Part shown: positions 49,132 through 56,478 of the stretch, in pieces
How positions within the stretch are numbered: position 1 is the stretch's first letter
How the letters are laid out: each line of letters starts with the position of its first letter
Assembly: GCF_018614095.1 (NCBI RefSeq)
Contig: NZ_JAGGOY010000043.1
Span: 70,286 to 134,285, forward strand
Origin: Streptomyces sp. ISL-87
Lineage (GTDB): Bacteria > Actinomycetota > Actinomycetes > Streptomycetales > Streptomycetaceae
DNA length: 64,000 nt
Direction of reading: 5' to 3'
The notes under the pieces: model-generated
The model's database searches: none
What the model was told of the DNA's origin: nothing
Seen by the model: the letters and a program-made list of their open reading frames with translations, nothing else
Position numbers and translations under genes: made by a program

Positions 49132-49932
49132 TCAGCTTGTAGGCAGGGATCGGTAGGCCGCCCAGCTACGGGCGGCATCGAGCATTTCAGTCATCCATGC
49201 CTCAGGCTCATTGGCCGTAATCTCTGTCCAAACGCTGACAGTGGCGTCCGCGAAGGCCGCCAAGGCATTTCCGGGTACCTCACGGAATGCAGGCACATCG
49301 TTGCCCCATTCTTCAGCTTCCTCCGGAGTATGCCCAGCCTTGATGATCCAGACAATCCACAAAGCCGTGTCGATCCACGCGGCACCCGTAGCTGCCCACG
49401 CCCAATCCACGATCCGAACGTTGCCCACCTGGTCCACGAGGACATTCGTCGGGAACCAGTCCGTGTGAAGAAGGGTCTCCCCCTCAAACAGGTCTGCCCT
49501 CGTTGTGTGGTGCTGCATCCGATCCGCCATGCTCCGCAGCCCAAGGGCCGGAGCCTTGACCTGTGACAGGCGCTTCAACAGCTCTACAATCCGCGGCAGG
49601 TCTGACGACCCGGGAGAGTAGTCAGCGTGGCGTCCAGCAACGTCCTCGAAGGCGTTGAGGTCCCAGCCGGCGCCCTCAAGCCGCCACAACAAGGCGGGGG
49701 CAATGCCTTCAACGTAGGGGGCAATCTCGGCCTCTCGCCGCTGAGTCCACAACCGGCGGTGATCAAGGCGGAGGCCCTTTACGAAGGCCGTGCCAGCGTT
49801 GCTGTGAATGTGGGCGGCGATCTCGCTGTTGAGTCCGCCCCCGGCATTCTCGTACTTCTTGATGGTCCCAGTCTGCCCAGCGATGAGGGCCAGAACGTCA
49901 GCAGGGATCACTTTCAGGCGATCGGTCGTCAT
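49132..49932 (-). CDS. Aminoglycoside phosphotransferase-like kinase
   Basis: 266 residues. The APH/choline kinase fold is recognised from ETLLHTDWFPTNVLVDQ (Brenner motif HxDxxxxN; here HTDWFPTN) and VRIVDWAWAATGAAWID (magnesium Asp). The N-lobe is short, with GGGLNSEIAAHIHSNAG in place of a typical glycine loop and AFVKGLRLD with the probable lysine. Located downstream of the radical SAM gene and the precursor peptide, separated by a strong hairpin. It may phosphorylate the peptide product, a small molecule or an antibiotic. Confidence 0.75.
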   Translation of the reverse strand: MTTDRLKVIPADVLALIAGQTGTIKKYENAGGGLNSEIAAHIHSNAGTAFVKGLRLDHRRLWTQRREAEIAPYVEGIAPALLWRLEGAGWDLNAFEDVAGRHADYSPGSSDLPRIVELLKRLSQVKAPALGLRSMADRMQHHTTRADLFEGETLLHTDWFPTNVLVDQVGNVRIVDWAWAATGAAWIDTALWIVWIIKAGHTPEEAEEWGNDVPAFREVPGNALAAFADATVSVWTEITANEPEAWMTEMLDAARSWAAYRSLPTS

Positions 49933-49955
49933 AGCCAGACACTCTCAAACGGAGC

Positions 49956-49986
49956 GGGGCCCCGGCGAGAACTACGCCGGGGCCCC
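49956..49986 (-). terminator. Strong hairpin between precursor peptide and kinase genes
   Basis: A 12-bp perfect stem GGGGCCCCGGCG/CGCCGGGGCCCC with a 7-base loop. No long T-tract, so partial termination or mRNA stabilisation that favours the upstream peptide gene. Confidence 0.6.
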
Positions 49987-49997
49987 GAGCGGGTGAT

Positions 49998-50138
49998 CTA
50001 GGTGTACGGGTTGTCGTCGTTGCAGGCCGGGGCCATCGAGGCCGTGTAGTCCTGGACGTTTTCGATGATCACCAGCTCCTCCACGTCCTTCGGCGGGTCG
50101 ATCAGCCGCGTGGGCGAGAGTGCGAGGGTAACGGTCAT
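49998..50138 (-). CDS. Candidate RiPP precursor peptide, 46 aa
   Basis: ATG 50138 has AAGGAG 9 bases upstream. The N-terminal leader-like part (MTVTLALSPTRLIDPPKDVE) is followed by EELVIIENVQD and a C-terminal core-like tail YTASMAPACNDDNPYT with one Cys, two Tyr and several Asn/Asp. It lies 15 bases after a radical SAM/SPASM gene and before a kinase-like gene; this position and size fit a modified peptide precursor. No known family recognised. Confidence 0.65.
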   Translation of the reverse strand: MTVTLALSPTRLIDPPKDVEELVIIENVQDYTASMAPACNDDNPYT

Positions 50139-50152
50139 TGAACTCACTCCTT

Positions 50153-51256
50153 CTATCCGTGTTGGCAGTAGTTCTTCAGTGGAGCCTTCGCCTCCTGCAT
50201 GAGCTTGGCCATGGGCCTACACACCCGGCACGAGCCGGAGAGCTGGCAGCCAGAGCATCCGCCGGTGCGAAGCATTAGGGAATCGGCAATGCCGCCGAGT
50301 TGGGCTAGGGCACCCACCCCGTCGTCCACGAGGCTGATGCTCGGGTCACGACCCACCTTGCAGATCGAAGCTCGCCCGAAGGGGTTGAGGTGGTAGAAGG
50401 TGTGCCCTGCGGGACAGCCAGTGAAGGGCTGCCTCTCGCGAAGGTGCGCCGGAGACTGGTTGGCGAGTGGTTCAGCCCCGCCTGTGATGGTGGGTGACAT
50501 GAGGGCGTACTCACTCCATGGCACTCCAAGGCGGTCCGCCCACGCTCGCATGGCGTCTTGCTCGTGGGCGTTCTCCTTGATGATGACCAAACTGAGTTTG
50601 ACGTTCAGCCCAGCCTCTACGGCCGCGTCCAGGCCCCTACAGAACTTCTTGTAGGAGTGCCGCGTTTTCGTGGCCTTCTCGTACGTCTCCTGAGTGGCCC
50701 CGTACAGGCTGAGGGTGAGCTTTTCCGGAGGCAACTCACAGAAGAGGTCGATCAACTCCGGCTGATGGAGTCGAGACCCATTCGAAAGGATCTCCACCAT
50801 CATCCCCAACTCGGTCGCAAGCCGGTATGCCTGCTTGAAATGGGGGTCGATCAGCGGTTCACCTCCCGTGAACTGGAACCAGATGACTCCGGAGTCACGG
50901 ACGGCGTACAGGAGCTTAACTTTGTCGTCCCAATCGAGCCCCTCGAAACGCTTTTCTCCGAGGTAGCACTCAGGACAGTCGTAGTCGCACCCGAGGTTGA
51001 TTTCGTAGGTAGCCCGACTGTGGCCAGTCCCGCCCGGCTTGCGAATCAGCACGTTGCCGGCCACAGGACGGCCGTTCAGGTCCAACCCCCATGCGCGCTT
51101 TACCGCATTGGTCAGCCAGTCCGGCGAAGGCTCCCCGAACGCCGCAGCATGCTCAAGGACCTTGAAGTGTCCCTGCGGGATCTTCACCGCCTTGGTGCTA
51201 CCTGGACGCAGAAGCATATGCTCGTCCTGATACGGACTTGCGATCAGCGCGTGCAT
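50153..51256 (-). CDS. Radical SAM/SPASM-domain protein (candidate peptide maturase)
   Basis: 367 residues from ATG 51256 (AAGGAAG upstream). The 4Fe-4S site is NLGCDYDCPECYLG (CxxxCxxC), followed by FQFTGGEPLIDP and the TIM-barrel strands VEILSNGSRL and KLTLSLYGAT. The C-terminal SPASM region has CPAGHTFYHL, ASICKVGRD and GGCSGCQLSGSCRVCRP for auxiliary clusters. The first 85 residues may be a peptide-recognition domain. These enzymes crosslink or epimerise ribosomal peptides; the adjacent 46-residue peptide is the obvious substrate. Confidence 0.9.
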   Translation of the reverse strand: MHALIASPYQDEHMLLRPGSTKAVKIPQGHFKVLEHAAAFGEPSPDWLTNAVKRAWGLDLNGRPVAGNVLIRKPGGTGHSRATYEINLGCDYDCPECYLGEKRFEGLDWDDKVKLLYAVRDSGVIWFQFTGGEPLIDPHFKQAYRLATELGMMVEILSNGSRLHQPELIDLFCELPPEKLTLSLYGATQETYEKATKTRHSYKKFCRGLDAAVEAGLNVKLSLVIIKENAHEQDAMRAWADRLGVPWSEYALMSPTITGGAEPLANQSPAHLRERQPFTGCPAGHTFYHLNPFGRASICKVGRDPSISLVDDGVGALAQLGGIADSLMLRTGGCSGCQLSGSCRVCRPMAKLMQEAKAPLKNYCQHG

Positions 51257-51308
51257 GATCACTTCCTTCAATGGTTTGCAGATCCTCGCCCCGCTGAAGG
51301 GACAGGAG

Positions 51309-51386
51309 TCCTCTCGCCCGGACTCGAACCGGGGTCTACCGCACGTGGGGTAACTGCGGCGCTCTTCCTGACTGAGCTACGAAAGG
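51309..51386 (-). tRNA. tRNA-like gene with an 11-base anticodon loop
   Basis: Acceptor CCTTTCG/CGAGAGG, D arm GCTCAGTCAGGAAGAGC, T arm CCCGGTTCGAGTCCGGG and discriminator A are normal. The anticodon stem CCGCA/TGCGG encloses GTTACCCCACG, four bases more than usual, so the anticodon cannot be assigned. It lies 52 bases upstream of the radical SAM gene on the same strand. Confidence 0.65.
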
Positions 51387-51474
51387 GTGGCCCGCTCCTA
51401 TTGAAGAGACCGTGACTTGGGGAGAGTTACGCGGTCTGCTATTCAGTAGGAGCGGGAGCCTAGGGGACGTCGCG

Positions 51475-51843
51475 TCAGGGCTGCAAAGCGGGGTCCAGTG
51501 TTTCCCACGTATGTCCACCAGGGTGCCCAAGGAACCCCATACATGGAGTGCTACTGCCACCCGGCGCTATGTCGCTGACAATGCAGTCGAGGTGTACGGC
51601 GATGCCGGTTGGCCCAGTATTGCCTTGCCAGCTAAACCACATGGCCAAAGGTGCCTCACGGGTGTCCACCAACATGTCCCAGTGAGGTCCAGCCTCATGT
51701 TCGAACATGCACTTGACTCTCCTGGGGGTCCTGATTTCCCTGGCCACGCGCTGGTAATCGTGATCAAGCGTGACGACCAAGCGATTGAGGAGCCCTTGAG
51801 TCAAGAGCCCTCTCGCCTCACATACGAGGCGTTGATCCGTCAT
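51475..51843 (-). CDS. Hypothetical protein, 122 aa
   Basis: Contains RVKCMFEHEAGPHWDMLV and MWFSWQGNTGPTGIAVHLD. ATG overlapping the upstream ORF stop (ATGA). A degenerate dispersed motif (TTCGCCTCCTGC) lies about 25 bases upstream. Unknown function. Confidence 0.6.
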   Translation of the reverse strand: MTDQRLVCEARGLLTQGLLNRLVVTLDHDYQRVAREIRTPRRVKCMFEHEAGPHWDMLVDTREAPLAMWFSWQGNTGPTGIAVHLDCIVSDIAPGGSSTPCMGFLGHPGGHTWETLDPALQP

Positions 51844-52142
51844 GCGGACTCCCTCCGGAGGGGCAGGAGGCGAACTACTTGGAAACCGTGATCACCGGTA
51901 CGCCAACGGATTCCAATTTCTCCACCCCCCTGCTCAGCGGGGTTGGGTCTCATGCCGGCCTCGTGCCAGCCGCCATGCCCATTAGCACGTCCGCAGGTTG
52001 CGGACGTATTCACCCAGCCCGTGTACCAGGAGGCGCGTTCCTCACCGCGCCGCACTGCGGCTACCTGATGGGAGTAGAGCTGCACCCACGCCACGCACTT
52101 CACGGGCCTTTCGAGCCTCACAGATACAAGGGGGGTGGACAC
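51840..52142 (-). CDS. Hypothetical protein, start uncertain
   Basis: Up to 100 residues. The full ORF overlaps the next upstream gene by about 100 bases, so a later start (GTG 52103 or beyond) is likely, or it may not be coding. The 4-base overlap with the downstream gene supports coding of at least its end. Confidence 0.35.
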   Translation of the reverse strand: MSTPLVSVRLERPVKCVAWVQLYSHQVAAVRRGEERASWYTGWVNTSATCGRANGHGGWHEAGMRPNPAEQGGGEIGIRWRTGDHGFQVVRLLPLRRESA

Positions 52143-52323
52143 CGATGTTCCTTCTCTCGGGTAGGACGATCTCCAGCATGCGCCGCAGGACGTTGATGCT
52201 GATCCCTAGCTGTGCGGAGAGTTCAACGTAGGTCTCCCCGTTGGTCAGTCGTTTTCTCAGCTTGTCCTCGTGGGCGGCCACGTAGTCACGGCTCTCTTTC
52301 ATCGCCTGTGCGGACTGTTTCAT
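52042..52323 (-). CDS. Small HTH-like protein, 93 aa
   Basis: Helical, with TYVELSAQLGISINVLRRML, which resembles a helix-turn-helix. ATG overlaps the upstream stop (ATGA). The last 40 residues are low-complexity. Possibly a regulator. Confidence 0.5.
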   Translation of the reverse strand: MKQSAQAMKESRDYVAAHEDKLRKRLTNGETYVELSAQLGISINVLRRMLEIVLPERRNIGVHPPCICEARKAREVRGVGAALLPSGSRSAAR

Positions 52324-52958
52324 CCGGCTGCCTCACCCGGTGCACCGCAGGCGCCGTTGTGGCCCCGGGGCTGGGCGCAGGTGGCGCAGTAGGGCAGTGT
52401 GCGAAGACAGCGCATGCCTGAGTCGTCCCAGCGCAGCCACAAGGCTGAGGGCCCGTATTCGTCGTCGAACGAATCGGCTAGTTGCCCAATATGATCCCCA
52501 AAGTGATCTTGGCGAAGAACGCAGACCAATCCGTCTTCCCACGGCAAGGTATCGATAGGACCTCGGACGAATTCGGCGGCCAGGCCCCAAAGGAACTGAG
52601 GCAAATCCGTTCCGGCAAGACACCATCCGTCCACGCTGTTCATCGACGGCTGGACAGTCCCATCTTTCGGCCAGTACGCATCAGCAGGAATGAGCGTCAG
52701 CTCAGGTCGATCATCAGGGTTGCTGGCTGGCCCGCTAACGTTTCGAGACACCTCAGTCAGGCCTACTGCCGCTTGGAGGAGCACGGGAAGAGCGGCTAGG
52801 AGCGCATCACCCTCGCGCTCGCTGTTGCTCCCGTACTGGTTGGCCGCAAGCCGCCTCTGCGCATGATGGCCCTCGAAGCCGGCAGAGACGACGGCCCTGA
52901 ACTGCGCCCGGCTTAGGGCAGGGCCACTCTGGATTCCAAGCTCGTCGCCACTGCTCAC
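52320..52958 (-). CDS. Hypothetical protein, 212 aa
   Basis: GTG 52958 overlapping the upstream stop (GTGA). Contains SRAQFRAVVSAGFEGHHAQ, DGLVCVLRQDHFGDHIGQ and a C-terminal Cys motif (TLPYCATCAQPRGHNGAC). Unknown. Confidence 0.55.
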   Translation of the reverse strand: MSSGDELGIQSGPALSRAQFRAVVSAGFEGHHAQRRLAANQYGSNSEREGDALLAALPVLLQAAVGLTEVSRNVSGPASNPDDRPELTLIPADAYWPKDGTVQPSMNSVDGWCLAGTDLPQFLWGLAAEFVRGPIDTLPWEDGLVCVLRQDHFGDHIGQLADSFDDEYGPSALWLRWDDSGMRCLRTLPYCATCAQPRGHNGACGAPGEAAG

Positions 52959-53167
52959 GTCGCCCTCCTGGTCCACTCCCGGCTGACTTCGTCGTGTCGG
53001 GCCTTGCGTAGCTGGCTCACCACTGCTCGACGGCGAGGCCCCCCAAGCAGGGGGCGAACCCAAGCGAGTCCCTCCACGTCCACAAGGACGCGACAGACGC
53101 GCCCGTTGCGCTCGTCCACAACCGCCTGACCCGTGAATGGCTGGTAGGGAGGCCGGAAGTACCTCAC
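52955..53167 (-). CDS. Hypothetical protein, 70 aa
   Basis: SH3-like pattern (FTGQAVVDERNGRVCRVLVD) and a basic C-terminus. GTG start, overlapping both neighbours by 4 bases, hence a true operon member. Unknown. Confidence 0.55.
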   Translation of the reverse strand: MRYFRPPYQPFTGQAVVDERNGRVCRVLVDVEGLAWVRPLLGGPRRRAVVSQLRKARHDEVSREWTRRAT

Positions 53168-53334
53168 AGGGCTCTGAGCCCTTCAAGCACCCGTTCCACG
53201 ACCTCGGTTGAGTCGTCGTACCGAGGCAGGACCACAGGTTCGGGCGTCAGTCGATGGAAGGCCCGTGCGTCTATCGCGTCGGCCAGCTCCACCGCTGCGG
53301 CGGCCTGGTGGTCAATGCCACGTTGGAAACTCAC
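53164..53334 (-). CDS. Small hypothetical protein, 56 aa
   Basis: GTG 53334 with GGGAG upstream; RGIDHQAAAAVELADAIDAR and VVERVLEGLRAL. First gene of a minus-strand operon divergent from the DUF5753 regulator, with about 120 bases between them. Confidence 0.5.
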   Translation of the reverse strand: MSFQRGIDHQAAAAVELADAIDARAFHRLTPEPVVLPRYDDSTEVVERVLEGLRAL

Positions 53335-53452
53335 AGGGGCTCCCTGCCCTTCCAGCTCGGGGCTTCTGGGTACAACCCTGGCCCTCAACTGGCTACCCTG
53401 ACCAGGTAGATCAGGGTGCGTGCTGAGATCCCGCAGAAACAGGGGTGGTGAC

Positions 53453-54265
53453 GTGGGCCGACCACGTAAGGAGCTGGACAGAACAACGCCAGCAGGCTTG
53501 CTAGGTGCCAAGGTCAGAGACTTGCAGGACCTACGCGGGCTCACTGTGAAGGAGTTAGCTGCGAAGCTCTTCATCTCAGAAAGTCGCCTGATCAAGATCC
53601 AGACGGCCAACGATCCACCGAACAAGGACATGGTGGAACGGCTCACGGCAGTCTTGGACGCTGGCGACTCTCTGACCGAGCTGTATCCCCTGATGAGCCT
53701 CGCAAGCTTCAAGGACTACGCTCGACCGTTCCTTGCGAAGCAGGCCAAGGCCAAGACGATAAAGGAGTTCTCCCTACTCATTCCTGGGCTGCTCCAGACA
53801 CAGGCCTACGCCGCCGCACTCATGAGGCTGGGTGACCCTGAAGGGCAGGAAGAGGAGATCCAGGTAGCCGCTGAGCGTCGGTACGAGCGGCAGGAGGTCT
53901 TGGAAGGGCCGGATGCTCCCTGGCTGTGGGTCGTGCTCGACAGGGGAGCAGTCACCAAGGTGATCGGTTCGCGAGCGATCATGCGCGAACAGATGGAGCA
54001 TCTACTCAAGGTCGTACAGATGCCGAACATTCACGTACAGATCCTTCCGCCGCACTGCCCGACTGTCGGCGGGTCCATTAGCGTGCTCACCTCGCGTACC
54101 GGTGAGGTCTCCGCGTACACGGAGGGCTTCGACGTGGGCCGGTACATGCTGGACGCCGAAGACGCAGAGCGGTTTCAGAGGATCTATGATCAGCTCCACG
54201 CTGAGGCCCTATCGCCCAGCCAGTCAGAAGAGTTGATCCGGGAAGCACTGGGGACGTACACATGA
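53453..54265 (+). CDS. XRE-type HTH regulator with DUF5753
   Basis: 270 residues from GTG 53453 (AGGGGTGG upstream). The N-terminal HTH has KELAAKLFISESRLIKIQ. The DUF5753 domain has LIPGLLQTQAYAAALM, WVVLDRGAVTKVIGS and VQILPPHCPTVGGSISVL. Streptomyces has many such regulator/DUF397 pairs. The next gene overlaps by 4 bases. Confidence 0.88.
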   Translation: MGRPRKELDRTTPAGLLGAKVRDLQDLRGLTVKELAAKLFISESRLIKIQTANDPPNKDMVERLTAVLDAGDSLTELYPLMSLASFKDYARPFLAKQAKAKTIKEFSLLIPGLLQTQAYAAALMRLGDPEGQEEEIQVAAERRYERQEVLEGPDAPWLWVVLDRGAVTKVIGSRAIMREQMEHLLKVVQMPNIHVQILPPHCPTVGGSISVLTSRTGEVSAYTEGFDVGRYMLDAEDAERFQRIYDQLHAEALSPSQSEELIREALGTYT

Positions 54266-54450
54266 TCACGCAGCCTGCTTGGCGCAAGAGCACGTACAGC
54301 GGCCAGAACGACAACTGCGTCGAGGTCGCCACGAACGTTCCCGGAGCTGTCTCCGTCCGGGACACCAAGGACCACAGCCAAGGAGCATTTGAGGCCTCCC
54401 CCGGCGCGTGGTCTGCCTTCATCGGCTTTGCCAGGGGCGAACACCTCTGA
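54262..54450 (+). CDS. DUF397 protein
   Basis: 62 residues: WRKSTYSGQNDNCVEVA, VSVRDTKDHSQGAFEASPGA and WSAFIGFARG are the full DUF397 signature. Partner of the preceding DUF5753 regulator; such pairs can act like antitoxin/toxin or regulatory modules. Confidence 0.92.
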   Translation: MITQPAWRKSTYSGQNDNCVEVATNVPGAVSVRDTKDHSQGAFEASPGAWSAFIGFARGEHL

Positions 54451-54472
54451 GTGGTCACGTAGACTCAAAATC

Positions 54473-54512
54473 GAGGACCCTCCCATCACATCCCTTGGGA
54501 GGGTCCTCTTCT
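54473..54512. terminator. Bidirectional terminator, loop also AAGGGATG
   Basis: A 12-bp stem GAGGACCCTCCC/GGGAGGGTCCTC between convergent genes, followed by TTCTGTCTT. The minus-strand loop AAGGGATGTGAT matches the loop of the H1-H7 hairpins. Confidence 0.8.
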
Positions 54513-54534
54513 GTCTTCACGATCGGAGCTCTGT

Positions 54535-55290
54535 CTACGGGGTAAGCGCGATCTGTCGGTATCGGTACCCCGTGCTCTCAGCTACTCCCAGTACAGCAGC
54601 CAGGTTGGCGCCGGTGAGCTTCTCGCCCTTCGCCTTCAGCGCTTGGGCTGCCGCCCTGATCTCTGCCTCGGAAGCAGCAGCTCTCTTGGCAGTCGGGCGA
54701 CGAAGCCGAGAGTCTGCGGCAAGAGCTTCCTCCCTCGCCTCGCCGGCAAGCTCTCCGGCCCTGGCCGTCAGATAGTCGTACTCCCTCATGAGGGTCCTTG
54801 CGTTGTCCAGGAGGGTCCCAGACGTCTCCTCCATGTAGGAGGAGATCACTCTCTTCATGATCTCCATCTCCTCTGAGGCCGTCAGCTCCTGGGAGGGTGT
54901 CTCTGCCATGTGCATCATGTGCGCGATGACGAGAGGGGGCACGGAGCTGACAGCTACCACCAGGACCGCGCTGGTCCCCATGTAGTCCTGCGCCATCAGG
55001 TGAGAGATCGACTGAGCGCAGATAGCCAGGAGGAGAGCCACGGCGGCGCCGATGAGAGCTGTCACCTGCCCGGGGAGACCTGCTCTTCTGCGGTAGGCCG
55101 CGATGGCGGCAGCAGCGAGAGCGTAGACCGAGACGCAGATAGGCATGGCGTAGGAGTAGGTCTCAGACCATCCGGCAGCCCGAGCCATCGCTATCTCTCC
55201 GGGGATAGAGAGGAAGAGGGCAGCCAGGCAGGCCGCTGGGATCGCCACTCTCAGAACAGCCTTCACGTACCAGGGCAGTGCGGTAGACAC
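54535..55290 (-). CDS. DUF2637-type membrane protein with C-terminal HTH
   Basis: 251 residues from GTG 55290. Four membrane segments (AVLRVAIPAACLAALFLSIP; YAMPICVSVYALAAAAIAAY; ALIGAAVALLLAICAQSI; SAVLVVAVSSVPPLVIAH), a cytoplasmic helical region and a C-terminal SpdB/DUF2637-like HTH (TGANLAAVLGVAESTGYRY). Such proteins are typical of Streptomyces conjugative plasmids (spread functions), unusual in a phage. Confidence 0.72.
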   Translation of the reverse strand: MSTALPWYVKAVLRVAIPAACLAALFLSIPGEIAMARAAGWSETYSYAMPICVSVYALAAAAIAAYRRRAGLPGQVTALIGAAVALLLAICAQSISHLMAQDYMGTSAVLVVAVSSVPPLVIAHMMHMAETPSQELTASEEMEIMKRVISSYMEETSGTLLDNARTLMREYDYLTARAGELAGEAREEALAADSRLRRPTAKRAAASEAEIRAAAQALKAKGEKLTGANLAAVLGVAESTGYRYRQIALTP

Positions 55291-55316
55291 AGTGATCCTT
55301 TCGGAAGAGGGGCCTG

Positions 55317-56231
55317 CTACTTGCTGAAGGTGGCCCGTACGCGGGCAGCACCGGAGAGCGCCGCCTCTCGGGCAGCAACGTTGACGCGAGGAGCGCTGTC
55401 GGCTTGGCAGGGGCGGCACAGTCCGCCGGGGTGGCCCAGGGGGAACTTCACGTGGCAGTCAGGGCAGGAAGCACGCTCGTCCGTGGCGGGAGCTGCCGCC
55501 GGCACACGGGGTTCCGGCTTCTCCGGCTTCTGGTTGTTGAGTCGGTAGGTGCAGAGAGCCACCGCGGATTCAAGTGAGGCCGGAAGGCTCTTGGTCAGCT
55601 CCCGAATCACCTCCATCTCGTGAAGGCCGTCAGCAAGCCACTCAGCCGCCAGCGGGGCAAGCCGGAGGACTTCCTTCGTGGAGAGCCGAAGCCGGGGCTC
55701 AAAGTCCCTGAGACGGCTCAGGCAGGCCGCCGCTCGACCCGTCACCGCGTCAGCGGTGTCGGAGGGCTTGTTGTCGAGAGAGGAAACTTCCCCCTCCTCC
55801 TGCTGCTGCTGCTCGCTCTCGCTGCCGTCAGGCTCTGCGGCTGCCTCGGGGAGGAGGTCATTTCCCTTCGGTATTACTCCCTTGGGAGAGCCGCCGACAG
55901 CCTGATCACTCGGAAGACCGACCGTCGGCATGTGGTCAGTCGGAGAGTCCGTGACAGAGGTGACCGTGACCCAGCGGCCCGATTCAGGGTCTTGGAGCCG
56001 GGCGCGCTTCACGTAGCCAGCGCCGATCAGCTCGTTCATGGCGTTGCCCACAGAGCGGCGTCCGTTGGGCACAGCAGCCGTCACACGCTCGACCGTGGCG
56101 CCGTTGGCGTCCGGGAGAGACAGGAGGCGGGTCAGCAGGCCAACAGCTTCCAAGCTGAGGGAGCCGTGACGTGCGATCTCGTTAGGTATCTGGACGTAGG
56201 CACGGGTGTGCCTTGTACGCTGGACCTGCAT
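55317..56231 (-). CDS. Winged-helix replication-initiator-like protein
   Basis: 304 residues. The N-terminal winged HTH is QIPNEIARHGSLSLEAVGLL with VERVTAAVPNGRRSVGNAM, as in plasmid/ICE Rep-like helix-turn-helix proteins. A low-complexity Glu/Gln linker and a C-terminal zinc finger (CPDCHVKFPLG...GLCRPC) follow. A dispersed motif with a 17-base-spaced TAGGTT and a leader hairpin lie upstream. Replication or regulation; not certain. Confidence 0.65.
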   Translation of the reverse strand: MQVQRTRHTRAYVQIPNEIARHGSLSLEAVGLLTRLLSLPDANGATVERVTAAVPNGRRSVGNAMNELIGAGYVKRARLQDPESGRWVTVTSVTDSPTDHMPTVGLPSDQAVGGSPKGVIPKGNDLLPEAAAEPDGSESEQQQQEEGEVSSLDNKPSDTADAVTGRAAACLSRLRDFEPRLRLSTKEVLRLAPLAAEWLADGLHEMEVIRELTKSLPASLESAVALCTYRLNNQKPEKPEPRVPAAAPATDERASCPDCHVKFPLGHPGGLCRPCQADSAPRVNVAAREAALSGAARVRATFSK

Positions 56232-56261
56232 CTAGAGCTAGCTCCTCTAGGTGAGATGTGG

Positions 56262-56344
56262 GACCCCGGGAGCGCCGCAAACGCTGCCGGGGTTTCTTGC
56301 TCCCTGCGAACCTAGCCGCGCAGATCGCAGGAGGCAAGTAACTT
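56262..56344. promoter_or_regulatory. Divergent promoter/operator region with inverted motif pair (copy F)
   Basis: Minus-strand copy F (56324-56344): AGTTACTTGCCTCCTGCGAT, TTGCCT with TAGGTT 17 bases on. On the plus strand TTGCTCCCTGCGAA (56297-56310) is a second, inverted copy with 12 of 16 matches and GCAGAT 17 bases on. The pair could control both the minus-strand gene and the plus-strand M50 chimera/integrase direction. A hairpin (56262-56297) lies in the minus leader. Confidence 0.6.
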
Positions 56345-56478
56345 GACGTAACTCCCTTGCCCTTGAGCACCATGCGGGACTGCGGGTGAGTACGGCACGG
56401 CAGGCCAGGCGGTGTTAGCGGCCCAGCGCCTAAGCTCCTTGAGCCGGGGGCAGTTCCCTCAGTCAGTAGAGTTCGGCC

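Noticed and set aside
49132..49932. Classical aminoglycoside resistance gene
   Set aside because: Only the kinase fold is visible; N-lobe features of true APH enzymes are weak and the context is a peptide-modification locus.
52320..53186. 288-residue ORF using the upstream ATG
   Set aside because: The first 76 residues are Gly/Arg/Ser-rich and overlap a coupled upstream gene; GTG 52958 with a GTGA overlap is better.
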